This document shows positions 11,001 to 17,620 of a stretch of DNA of 64,000 nucleotides, in pieces. Source of the stretch: a virus. The stretch lies in IMG/VR virus record IMGVR_UViG_3300042870_001823, positions 1-64,000 of that record, one strand, 5' to 3'. A model generated the notes under the pieces. That model worked only from the letters and a program-made list of their open reading frames with translations. It searched no databases and was not told the origin of the DNA. Position 1 is the first letter of the stretch. Each line of letters starts with the position of its first letter. Made by a program: the position numbers and the translations under genes.

Positions 11001-11667
11001 GGTTGTACCAGTTAACTTTTTTCTTGTCTTGATTTTGTCCAAACAATGGTTCGGTAACAGCTTTTTGCGTTACGTACAACGCAGGTAGTTCGTACGGCAT
11101 TCTCCTGCCTGCTCGTACTAACTGCTTTTGAATTTGATCTCTAGTTAAGAATGCTTCGCTTGATTCGCTACTTAAGCCTGTTCCAGTACTCTTCTTGCCT
11201 TGTTCGCTAAGAGGTGCAAAGAATTTTCTAGCACTCCTTCTACCATCGTATCCAGTAGTTAATTTCCCATCAACTTTTTCAACTAGCCTAGAATAATCAT
11301 CTACCCCACCAATCTGGCGAGTTACTGATTCTAGTTCATCAAGACCTTGTCTAAGATCTAAAATTCCTTTTACTAGTCTGGTAGATGGCCTATCTAAATG
11401 GCCAGCTTTAATTGCTGCGTCTGAGGAATCTTGTAAAAACTTTCCTAGTTTTAATCCACCAGATTTAGTGACTCTAGATGCTACAGTAGTAACTACAATT
11501 GCAGTAGCTGCTGAACCCAAGAACTTCATCATTGGGTGGCCATCAAGGGCCTTTGCTATCCTGCCACTACCAGGACTTGGAGTTTCTGTTTCGCCCTCTT
11601 GCGAAGGTAGGTCACGAGAAGATACGCCATATCCTATGTTATGTATTGGCCCTCTATCTCTGAACAC
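5017..11667 (-). CDS. Very large tail protein, tape-measure candidate, 2216 aa
   Basis: This is the longest ORF and directly follows two tail-chaperone-type genes, the usual place of the tape measure protein that sets tail length. The start is a GTG at 11667 with AGGAG six bases upstream. Hydrophobic stretches lie at about residues 47-66, near 1350 (LPIVAGGTTLLAA) and near 1950-1975 (Ala/Gly-rich); such segments are common in tape measures, which enter the host membrane. A Gly-rich region lies near 1560-1585 and is flanked by Tyr/Pro/Arg-rich sequence. No lysozyme or peptidase motif is visible. The gene has many arginines but no CGG codon. The assignment rests on size, hydrophobic segments and neighbours. 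The 1604-aa protein downstream is the alternative tape measure. Confidence 0.7.
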   Translation of the reverse strand: MFRDRGPIHNIGYGVSSRDLPSQEGETETPSPGSGRIAKALDGHPMMKFLGSAATAIVVTTVASRVTKSGGLKLGKFLQDSSDAAIKAGHLDRPSTRLVKGILDLRQGLDELESVTRQIGGVDDYSRLVEKVDGKLTTGYDGRRSARKFFAPLSEQGKKSTGTGLSSESSEAFLTRDQIQKQLVRAGRRMPYELPALYVTQKAVTEPLFGQNQDKKKVNWYNPADVLTDFVKTSTINVATMILPFEALGAAGAAGKSSLTTLANSMNDLSALSPIKQKASSFAFDLRSLLAEVGHDASDVLNKGIKLSSRTSGAFAAGVQEADNAQPEFLQAWRAARHGAQDASRRASDVNAGKLKTLTEQAKSFFVAQSDDGYGVLDSFPGVRGMSSGFRAFKNQFHSLGVAHDVVSGKLSREQALGNLTKKFSLDKRDTLTEALKQEHTRLKLKGLTGTDSKTILDNSINKIQSQHSSNLSRLAHDFDALGRGGPSSERFTSSGFYQGRLRDEYKDQLENKLVSGYSVDRKAAKSFVNNLEIKELPKRNSSVSLDKRIALGRKAINVEGDEFFDEIIKRFQGIKGGKDFASAIPGGSALRQSLEQVDSLFVSQDFRKTLDLNIRSQWNQVSKNQIGEQVSSILKPTKQSYGDFVGDLTDQKKSFLLRKTAKTLGIPLTESNGKLLSESVLSKSIAQQGFDPTDFGYMRDYLLENKGLTTGFFSGSGSIFGLKPVLIDDAVERGMFSHMTEEQQQAITQIASLQATRDPLTRGLGSATETLGQTRVGGVYQTRNGEILDFTKVKSVFSGAKDFMASEFKVPILNFNPADMFGYQSLRAAKEAPLLQYVSSRTVQPFLGAEAARPDFYLFAKDRGSKGSLTSFSQNERGILDAQKIAGSYRPISSSSTELISREARNAAGLTGQSADEIAGKTGRMASFKKAFDIDSEQPNSLFRLAQRFKKRSYDIENPATMAKLLSSKDKSITFREGRSTRKLMLQGLDDAEGTLSVVDDLGNTRFNQREILSAVDSFRTRTFGSGIHSRVRSQLETSRPDLFTSSGASSSQVTSHQSFKDVHQKLFGDLANTVSKIRSAGKDPREIIAAHSKLNKYLDQSFFNSSSQVSARSGVINTRLDEASNEVFRLISLKNQMLNETEDIFTQTTKAIRDLQKQGKIGLNDAIEARIGALGNLFNFSAHATFKGELSGVANAKNALREVSRRTQSSEDIASLFSPFTTGADSMVGASIRRPFSRALPFARKAFGSAPYQISDDAVNTLGTGQDFTFVPTFGTALQRGPAAAIKSAMGFGTYKNQDAFSTGSVASSHLVSRVNKYFGTFGLQLDQSKYGGPVDMYMRGMVGKRVLPIVAGGTTLLAADRTIGGYVNEKDKDGERVYSPFFTTKMARGLVEAQAIGAGLIPGGMSAEEKKKQLLEGEVPIKQGRFWPLGSTPFMGGKTMYYRPSYYRKLKEAGTYTSDSFESPLEKLAYGYDFSPLRPLDPYRFERQHYEDRPYPVSGEYFTGPFGPATALANMTVGKLLKPQIKMHEDELKQGLANYQRAGESGAYDSTGYMGASQGGFGGGMGYGGTGSSGGGLYGSSTMAIGQSNSRLSQASAPMGTAGRQVKSTIGGYNSSLRDAAQYGPPKVSGIMSPSIVPAGEPVESNKLGIQAGELGYRAQEMAGIYGFGFGQLRESFGFGQSDYEPQRTVLQSAAKGYGSTRSFWDLNLGGLGDAPMGGEGALGNLEVSEVVRRFIPKERSNVNYINPIRNTMGEKYPFLPGAEYFTDFQRGDPFTKVADGEIRLPGKGYERFNTISADETGKYGKLNQLDILADIAPYSKQFRSLNNQIQTGSLSPDEKLKVQTIRDQVADTTSKYDFSPYKYKDSKPEEMGMNPRLHAVSRVGEYLAHRDTFFNTKFMNKRTATEDWERRNVYGSTFPEWQRPYESFIEPMVNKASQRNPIVATAAMAAAGSMFGKGARGKTLGSIIGAAAGFASSIRGNLHEAITGDRFIPKTRKKELALEEYTDILSYVKNTSLANQAQASGDAAAAASFQSAARRTMYGADLETPSLDTLSLSVPKRKREHFKAMINAPENEREKILSTAGRLERRIYQSAWGMPVEEKPDLADYFSRHELPSQNWEGWHPNTNLEHVKIKTGASMGLEMSQMGYYPQQIREANLANPSYPSFFGGNDSQDTAAQLRAMMSRMGVSGSVSPVKNPYGSNSININAGVR

Positions 11668-11682
11668 TTTTTTCTCCTAAGT

Positions 11683-12312
11683 TTATAAACTGCCCATAAG
11701 TTTTTGGGCAATCGGGTCGTTGTAACGCGCTTCACCCTCTTTACGCTTTGCATCATGCTGAGCAGCTATCATTTGCTGCTTCATCGATTCCTCTTCTGGG
11801 TCAATGATGTCTAGTTTAATTTGTGTTGGCTCAATGCCATAAGTCGATTGCTGAATCTCTATGATCTTTTCAGCTAAAGCAACTCTTTCTGCCAATTGAG
11901 AAAAAGTAAAATTATCTAAGTCTTCCGGTGTATATGTATTAATAGTAGCGAGGACAAAGGCTTTCATCAATGATCTTACTTCACCGGCTTCAGACCTCTT
12001 TTGGTCCATGATCATTTTTGCTACACGCGCAGAAGCAAATCCAGAAGCATCTAAAACTTCTTCTGCTATTGTACTTACGGCTCCTGCCGGAATTTTGTCT
12101 ACATTAAAATTCTCAGGATATACTACTGTTTTTTCTAGTATAAAATCTTCTGCATCTGCGGAAGAATACCCATCTGAATTCTGATATTCTGATATTCTGT
12201 CAAATTCCCCAAAAGTTAATTCTCGGAAAAGAAGATCAATCCCCTTTACGCTAACGCTATAAAGGGGACCATATTTAATCTTTAATTCTACAAGAACTTC
12301 AGGATCTATCAT
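11683..12312 (-). CDS. Tail assembly chaperone-like protein 2, 209 aa
   Basis: A small soluble protein lying directly before the tape-measure candidate and directly after a related gene. It shares the pattern E-x-L-x-ASGF with the upstream protein (here EVLDASGF, there EILEASGF), so the two look paralogous. Tailed phages usually carry such chaperone pairs, which coat the tape measure during tail assembly. The C-terminal part is Gln/Lys/Glu-rich. Its ATG abuts the TAA of the upstream gene with no spacer, and the two genes are in the same frame. It may therefore be made by re-initiation or by stop-codon readthrough as a long fusion. Confidence 0.7.
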   Translation of the reverse strand: MIDPEVLVELKIKYGPLYSVSVKGIDLLFRELTFGEFDRISEYQNSDGYSSADAEDFILEKTVVYPENFNVDKIPAGAVSTIAEEVLDASGFASARVAKMIMDQKRSEAGEVRSLMKAFVLATINTYTPEDLDNFTFSQLAERVALAEKIIEIQQSTYGIEPTQIKLDIIDPEEESMKQQMIAAQHDAKRKEGEARYNDPIAQKLMGSL

Positions 12313-12822
12313 TTAAAGCTGGCGCACCTCAAGTGCTACGAAACCAGATGCTTCAAGGATCTCTTGAGACAAAAGAGAAGGAATTCCAGCCATATCTTCT
12401 GCCATTGATACTTTGGTATAGTCTGGGAACAATAAGCAGATTTCTGTAATTGCTTCTTCATTCCAAAGGTTTGCCTCAGCAGTTGAAAGCTGACCAGCTT
12501 GGACAAGCTGTTCCATCTTCTTGACCAATTGCTTGTATTCACTACGAGCCAAAGTTCTCCAAACAACGTGCTTGTCAAAAGTCAAAGAGGTTACATATAC
12601 ATCACCATGAAGAGCTTTCCATGCTTTAATCATCCCAGCAGTTGGGCCATTGTCCCAAATTTCTTCAGCGTCGTCTAAATCTTCTACTGACTGAGGACCT
12701 ACATCTTCTACGAATTCGTCATCAAGCATCGAGGTAGTTTCGGATGTAGCAACCTCTTCGAGATTAAGCTCTTCAATAGTCTCTTCGTCGGCAGTGATAA
12801 CTACCTTTTTTTCATTTGACAT
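12313..12822 (-). CDS. Tail assembly chaperone-like protein 1, 169 aa
   Basis: The first of two chaperone-type genes before the tape-measure candidate. The first 55 residues are strongly acidic. The remainder is a compact helical domain (Trp/Leu-rich, with WRTLARSEYKQLVKK) ending in EILEASGFVALEVRQL. A good AGGAG ribosome site precedes the ATG at 12822. The stop TAA is followed at once by the next gene's ATG in the same frame, unlike the -1 frameshift often found between such genes. The role comes from position and the shared ASGF motif, not from a database match. Confidence 0.68.
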   Translation of the reverse strand: MSNEKKVVITADEETIEELNLEEVATSETTSMLDDEFVEDVGPQSVEDLDDAEEIWDNGPTAGMIKAWKALHGDVYVTSLTFDKHVVWRTLARSEYKQLVKKMEQLVQAGQLSTAEANLWNEEAITEICLLFPDYTKVSMAEDMAGIPSLLSQEILEASGFVALEVRQL

Positions 12823-12854
12823 TTTTACTCCTTAAAAGTATATTCTAGAATCAT

Positions 12855-12879
12855 AACATGATATCACTTTAATCATGTT
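12855..12879. repeat. Inverted repeat in tail-operon gap
   Basis: AACATGAT and ATCATGTT form an 8-bp stem around a 9-base loop in the 68-bp gap between the third tube-like gene and the first tail chaperone. No T-run follows on either strand, so it is more likely an RNA processing or translation-control hairpin than a terminator. Confidence 0.45.
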
Positions 12880-12890
12880 GTAGCAAATAA

Positions 12891-13928
12891 TTAAATTAAA
12901 GTTCCTGGACCAGAAACTTGTATGCCGGTTACAGTAGTTGATGTTGTGGTTCCTGTAGTTGCAGTATTTTCAGTTGAATTTGGCACTGTTGCAGACTTGT
13001 CCATAAATGGCTTATCCCCAATATCTGCGTTAGAGAAGTAGAAGTCTCTAGCTATAAATTGATAATTTTCAACTAACGGCTGACCACCACTTTGATATGC
13101 TGTCGACATAGAAACTAATTGTACATTTTGTAAAACAATTTTCATTGGGCTATTACTGGCACTAATAGAACTTCTTTCGTTAATGTCAGTAGCTAAAATT
13201 CTATCAGAGTTTAGTTGTTGGTTTATTTCAGTACCAGATTTATAAGTTAAAATAGAATTAGAAGTAATTCCTGTTTCTTCTACTCCATAAAATATAACTA
13301 GGTTAAATGGTGGATGGGCACTAAATATATTATGGCCACCATTTTCGTAATCAACAAAAGTTGATTTAGTTGACCTATCAGAGGTTACTCTATCTAGTTG
13401 AGTGCTAGTCCAGTATTTGTTTATATTTACTTCGTCAGCTTGAGATTCATTTGCTGAATTTAAAGAAGAAATTACTGAAGATGGTGGATTAGTTCCTGAG
13501 CTTTCGGCTCTTACCTTTGCAGCTTTTTCTAGTAAAGAAGTCATTCTTCTAGGGTACCTAGAGTATAAAGAGAACTCTCCTGTGATGAGTCTAGTGCCAT
13601 TCAACATAGCATCGTAGTTGTATGACCAAAAACCATACAATGGTTGCTTCTCCTGCTTGACTACATAAGCCATAGCAGCTATGTCCATTTCATCAGCTGG
13701 ATCAAATAAGCCATCTATAAATATTTTTACATCTTCTCCAGAAAAAAAATAATCATAATAATTATTAAAAGCTTCGTCTTGTCTAGCTCCACCCCATTGA
13801 AGATCTATTTCTTGGTTTAATGGGTCAAAAAAGCCATTGCCATTTCCGCCACTAATTGGCGTTGTCTTTAAATCGTAAGGAAGAAAGGCAGTAAATGGGC
13901 GATAGGAAGAACGATTTGTTGCAGGCAT
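12891..13928 (-). CDS. Tail tube-like protein, third paralogue with insertion, 345 aa
   Basis: Divergent member of the tube-type family encoded by the two genes before it. The shared landmarks are a strand followed by RLITGEFSLYSR (RGIAGSLIFTVF in the main tube), then HPPFNLVIFYG (IPPFDITVTF in the main tube), then a strand ending in NYQFIARDFYF (TMTYVAREI). About 90 extra residues sit between these blocks, and a Thr/Ser-rich C-terminal tail follows residue 310. The ATG overlaps the stop of the 246-aa gene (TAATG). Myovirus baseplates often use tube-fold paralogues as tube initiators or adaptors, so a special tube-end role is a reasonable inference. Confidence 0.65.
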   Translation of the reverse strand: MPATNRSSYRPFTAFLPYDLKTTPISGGNGNGFFDPLNQEIDLQWGGARQDEAFNNYYDYFFSGEDVKIFIDGLFDPADEMDIAAMAYVVKQEKQPLYGFWSYNYDAMLNGTRLITGEFSLYSRYPRRMTSLLEKAAKVRAESSGTNPPSSVISSLNSANESQADEVNINKYWTSTQLDRVTSDRSTKSTFVDYENGGHNIFSAHPPFNLVIFYGVEETGITSNSILTYKSGTEINQQLNSDRILATDINERSSISASNSPMKIVLQNVQLVSMSTAYQSGGQPLVENYQFIARDFYFSNADIGDKPFMDKSATVPNSTENTATTGTTTSTTVTGIQVSGPGTLI

Positions 13929-14668
13929 TAAAGTCTCGATATTCTTTGGTTCATGAAGTTCTTGTAAGCTGCCACGTTATCCCCAAAAAAATTAGTAGAT
14001 ATGTTTCTGTCAACCGTCTGCTGGGCAACTATTGCAGCATCGGGATTATCTGAATAAATATTTCTATCTTCTGCAGTATCTAATTGTAACATGGGTTGAA
14101 TGCCTCTAGCCATATATGTATAAGTTTGTTCTGTGATAAGGTCGTCAACAGACATTGTCTGACCTTCATCTACGATTGTCAACCCAAACAGTTTCATTTT
14201 AGCAGCTAATCCATATTCATTAAAAAAAGTTAAAACAACATCAAATGGAGGAAGCATGTCTGCTAATGGAGAATAGTTTTTTTCAGCCAATGCTTTTTTA
14301 AACTCTGCAATCCTATAGAAAGCATACTCATTAAATACGGTGAAGATTAAAGATCCAGCTATAGTTCTAGATCCTTTGACGAATCCTCTAGCATTTACGT
14401 GACCTAATGTTCTTACTGGAGAGTTTTCTCTGTGTATGGAATAAGATATTGTTTGGAGTTCCCCAAGTTCTATAAAGTCGCCAACTGAACTTGAAGTGTC
14501 ATCACCTATTCTAGGGAGAACCATTGTTGCCTGGATATCAACTCCAGCAAAAGACATATTAGAAAATGGATCCGGAAGACCCTTATCTCTTCTGACTGAA
14601 GATATTGTGTTGTTATAGTCAGATATTTGTCTTTTTTCTAATTTAAGTTCATCAATATCTTTTCTCAT
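13928..14668 (-). CDS. Tail tube-like protein, second paralogue, 246 aa
   Basis: Clear paralogue of the 230-aa protein just upstream. Both contain IAGSLIFTVF, then PPFD-x3-TF-x-NEYG, then a DEG/NEG turn followed by a SxDD-x-I-x-E strand. It has an extra charged N-terminal helix of about 25 residues before the barrel begins. The ribosome site is AAGGAT before the ATG at 14668. The gene lies below a strong terminator hairpin, so it is probably made in smaller amounts than the main tube. A baseplate-proximal or capsid-proximal tube ring is likely. Confidence 0.72.
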   Translation of the reverse strand: MRKDIDELKLEKRQISDYNNTISSVRRDKGLPDPFSNMSFAGVDIQATMVLPRIGDDTSSSVGDFIELGELQTISYSIHRENSPVRTLGHVNARGFVKGSRTIAGSLIFTVFNEYAFYRIAEFKKALAEKNYSPLADMLPPFDVVLTFFNEYGLAAKMKLFGLTIVDEGQTMSVDDLITEQTYTYMARGIQPMLQLDTAEDRNIYSDNPDAAIVAQQTVDRNISTNFFGDNVAAYKNFMNQRISRL

Positions 14669-14683
14669 TTATATCCTTAAAGT

Positions 14684-14723
14684 AAAAAGAGACGTGGAGG
14701 ACAAAGCTCATCCTCCACGTCTC
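14684..14723 (-). terminator. Rho-independent terminator after main tail tube gene
   Basis: A perfect 13-bp stem (GAGACGTGGAGGA and its complement) with a 9-base loop. On the minus strand it is followed by TTTTTA. It sits between the abundant tube gene and the lower-copy tube paralogue, so it probably attenuates transcription to set their ratio. Confidence 0.85.
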
Positions 14724-14747
14724 AAGATTTTTAATACTGTTATTTAA

Positions 14748-15440
14748 TTATGGTCTGATAATCTCAGAGTTGAAACCGCTTGAGGTTACTGCATCTTGAG
14801 AGATTATGTCGGAAAGAGTTCCGTTAAATCTCTGAAGCTGTGAGTTAGAGATGGTATACATTGGTCCGATTTCGCGGGCTACGTAAGTCATTGTCTCCTC
14901 AATTACGATGTCGTCCATTGAAGCTCCAGAACCTTCGTTCAAAAGCTCAACTCCATAAATTGATCTTACTGCACCTTGGCCATACTCGTTGGCAAAAGTT
15001 ACTGTAATATCAAATGGTGGAATTTGGTCAGCGTAGTATGGAACCTTGCTTACGACGTCTCTGCTCTGATCATCAAACTCAGCAATTCCTCTTCTGTGAT
15101 TTGGATCACCTGGAAGAGTGTTGCTGGATCTTGTCCAGTATTTCATTTCCTGTGCAGTTCCATGATGCGATTCAAGCATCTGGTAGAGAGCTGGGCGGTC
15201 AAAGACTGTGAAAATCAATGAACCAGCAATACCTCTTTTGCCTCTAGAAAATGATCTTGGGTTTGGAGAACCCATTGTGTAGATTGGTGCTTTTTCTCTG
15301 GTTACTGAAAATGTAATACCTGAAAGAGCGCCAATCTCTTTCCCGCCAAAAGTGGCAACAATATCTGCACCAGAAAATGTGGTGTAAGTATTAAGGTATT
15401 TGTTTACAGCTGAGTCGTAGTATTCGCCGTTATTTGGCAT
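14748..15440 (-). CDS. Major tail tube protein, 230 aa
   Basis: Builds the inner tube of the contractile tail. Support: size, location right after the sheath gene, a strong AGGAGGG ribosome site, and a terminator immediately downstream, as expected for an abundant product. The sequence is beta-rich with the landmarks RGIAGSLIFTVF (about residues 69-80), IPPFDITVTFANEYG (mid-protein) and a VIEETMTYVAREIGP strand. Two further genes downstream share these landmarks. The call comes from family pattern and context; the paralogue with the hairpin-controlled high expression is the best choice for the major tube. Confidence 0.8.
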   Translation of the reverse strand: MPNNGEYYDSAVNKYLNTYTTFSGADIVATFGGKEIGALSGITFSVTREKAPIYTMGSPNPRSFSRGKRGIAGSLIFTVFDRPALYQMLESHHGTAQEMKYWTRSSNTLPGDPNHRRGIAEFDDQSRDVVSKVPYYADQIPPFDITVTFANEYGQGAVRSIYGVELLNEGSGASMDDIVIEETMTYVAREIGPMYTISNSQLQRFNGTLSDIISQDAVTSSGFNSEIIRP

Positions 15441-15477
15441 CTTTTACCCTCCTATAGGTGTATTTAATATATTATTA

Positions 15478-16746
15478 TTAAAGGCTGACAGATATACTGA
15501 CTTCGATGCTCTTAAGCTCGAAGGCAGGTGTCAGGACTAGGTCAATGATAGCCTTGTTCTGAGATGGGACATAAGAGACTGTGAAGTCACTGTCCAACAA
15601 AGCACCAAGCTGTTGCATTCCGCGCAAGCCTGATGTAATGGCTGTTTCCATTGAGTTACGAACCTGCAGTGTAGAAGGCTCGCCAACGAACTTTTGACAT
15701 ACTTGACGAACTACCATAGCAGCTTCGTTTACGATTCTTGAAGTAGCAATACGTGTGTAGTCTGATGTTTCAGGCGCAAATGTGCAACCTTCTGCAAAGA
15801 TGGGCACTTTATTGAAGTTGAGAACAATAGCATTAACGCCCTTATCTACAACTCCAGTGTTACTGCTGTTGGTAAGTGTGCTTCTGGTTGCGTTGTAACG
15901 AAGTCTAGTGACGTTGTAAGCTGTTTTATTAACAGGGCTTACATAAGAAGCCATTCTGCTCAAAGCAGCTGCAAATGTGGTTGCTCCGTTAGCATAGCCA
16001 AAGTCTGGGTTGCTAGCTGATGCATAGCCTACTGGCTTAAGCTCTGCGGCAATAACGAATACATAGCGACCATTATCTTTCCAGATATAATCAGTTCCAG
16101 CTTTTGCGTTTCTATCAGGAAGAGTTGCCAAGCCTAAATGGGTAGCAACATTAGATGGGGTCATGACCTCACCTGTTCCAAGGTATGGCTTAAGCCCCAA
16201 GACGGCGAAACATGGGCTAGTATTTTCGCTAATCTCTTTTACTTTAGCACCGATTAGGTAGGCCCAGTTCTTGGTATAATCAGTTGTATTGTTTGCGTTG
16301 AAACCAATTTCCTCGTCATCGCCAGGTGTTGCTGGGTTATTCCAGTCAGCCGAGTTTCCACCTCTACCCCAAGGAACGATAATGTCTGGCATAGAAGCTT
16401 CAGCAGCAGCAAATGCGTCATCAAACACACTAGTACCGCCCGAAGTTACGGTGCCAGCACCTTGGTTCCAGGTTGTATTGCTTGGAAGAGGAACCATAAA
16501 GATTCTATCTGCTCCAGCAGCTACGAGTTCAAGATAAGCTCTGTGAAGTTGTGAGCCCTCGCCAAAAGCAAGGATGACATTATCTTCTCTAGTTACTTGC
16601 ACAACATCGAGATCGGCAATATTGCCAGTCCCATCAGCTGTGCTGCGCTTAGCTATAACGCAGATTCTTGGACCAACAGGAGTATCCTGTCTTGATATGC
16701 TATAAAAGCTATCTTTAATTATTGTTTTTACGCCAGGTAGAGCCAT
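15478..16746 (-). CDS. Tail sheath protein, 422 aa
   Basis: Forms the contractile outer tail. The N-terminus is a typical sheath strand (MALPGVKTIIKDSF) followed by an alpha/beta domain (DVVQVTRE, SQLHRAYLELVAAGADRIFMVPL). The C-terminal part has the usual sheath block: a helix-rich segment (SRIVNEAAMVVRQVCQKFVG) and final strands (AIIDLVLTPAFELKSIEVS). The GGAGG ribosome site and a candidate promoter upstream fit high expression. The main tube gene follows after 37 bases. A second, longer sheath-type gene lies two genes upstream. Confidence 0.88.
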   Translation of the reverse strand: MALPGVKTIIKDSFYSISRQDTPVGPRICVIAKRSTADGTGNIADLDVVQVTREDNVILAFGEGSQLHRAYLELVAAGADRIFMVPLPSNTTWNQGAGTVTSGGTSVFDDAFAAAEASMPDIIVPWGRGGNSADWNNPATPGDDEEIGFNANNTTDYTKNWAYLIGAKVKEISENTSPCFAVLGLKPYLGTGEVMTPSNVATHLGLATLPDRNAKAGTDYIWKDNGRYVFVIAAELKPVGYASASNPDFGYANGATTFAAALSRMASYVSPVNKTAYNVTRLRYNATRSTLTNSSNTGVVDKGVNAIVLNFNKVPIFAEGCTFAPETSDYTRIATSRIVNEAAMVVRQVCQKFVGEPSTLQVRNSMETAITSGLRGMQQLGALLDSDFTVSYVPSQNKAIIDLVLTPAFELKSIEVSISVSL

Positions 16747-16790
16747 TGAATTTCGAACCTCCGGTTTGCCTATATTAGGTCTGTTCCCAA

Positions 16791-16820
16791 ACTATAGTAA
16801 CGCACAACCTATAAAAACAA
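16791..16820 (-). promoter_or_regulatory. Candidate sigma70-type promoter before sheath gene
   Basis: On the minus strand TTGTTT and TATAGT (5 of 6 consensus bases) are 18 bases apart, about 45 bases before the sheath start. This 99-bp gap is one of the longest in the tail operon. The -35 box is weak. Confidence 0.4.
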
Positions 16821-16845
16821 CTACGTTTAATATTTTACTTCAATT

Positions 16846-17619
16846 TTATATAGCGTAAGGAAAGTACCCAGAAAGGCTTGGGGTAGCACTGTAAAGATCG
16901 ACTATCTCTATTGGAGTATCAGTATAATCTGGAGTAGATTTATTAAATAGCTCTTCTTGTCTACTGGTTATCAAACTTGCCTCGTAGGCCATAGCGGTTC
17001 TTACGTCTATTGCTACTTTTTCTATGGTAGAAACAGATGTCTGAATCAACTTTTCTGTAGTCAATAAATAAGTAATTGTTCTTTTAATAACATCTATATT
17101 AGATCTACTTTCCTCAGCGTCGGCTAACCTTCTGGCATACACTAACTCTGAAGCACCAAGTCTTTTAAAGACAGGAGTGTACTCAAGCATAAAATCTTCA
17201 AAAACTTCAGCCAGTGCATCAGCAACTTCTGCTCCTACGTATCTACCATCTCCTAGGTTTGACTCAGAAGAAGCTTTATCTGCTTTTGTGATTACGCTAA
17301 ATGAAACAACATTTTGAAATCTTTGTCCAAATATCATATAGTCGTTTTCAACAACTTGCCTACTTCTTGGTTTTGGCTCTACGGTATGTGGTTTTCTAAT
17401 TTCTAAACCATAAATTATTGCCGGAAAGGAGGCATAAGATCCGCCATGGTTAGGTTTAATTGGAATGTCTGGGTGGATATTTTCCCATAGTAATTTTACT
17501 ACAGCTATAAATTCAAGATAACTTAAATTGCCAGCTGCTTGGAGTGGTGCCCCAAAAGCTCTATTGACGGATACGTCATTAATTCTTGGTTCTGGAAAAC
17601 CAAAAGCGTTCTGCGCCAT
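16846..17619 (-). CDS. Putative neck / tail terminator protein, 257 aa
   Basis: No firm family recognition. It sits between a sheath-type gene and the main sheath gene, in a neck-to-tail run of genes, with an AAGGAG site before the ATG at 17619. The sequence is a mixed alpha/beta protein: AIIYGLEIRKPHTVEPKPR and FQNVVSFSVITKA look like beta strands of a tail-terminator-type fold. A long central helical part follows (EVADALAEVFEDFMLEY). The neck or tail-completion role is inferred from gene order. Confidence 0.5.
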   Translation of the reverse strand: MAQNAFGFPEPRINDVSVNRAFGAPLQAAGNLSYLEFIAVVKLLWENIHPDIPIKPNHGGSYASFPAIIYGLEIRKPHTVEPKPRSRQVVENDYMIFGQRFQNVVSFSVITKADKASSESNLGDGRYVGAEVADALAEVFEDFMLEYTPVFKRLGASELVYARRLADAEESRSNIDVIKRTITYLLTTEKLIQTSVSTIEKVAIDVRTAMAYEASLITSRQEELFNKSTPDYTDTPIEIVDLYSATPSLSGYFPYAI

Positions 17620-17620
17620 T

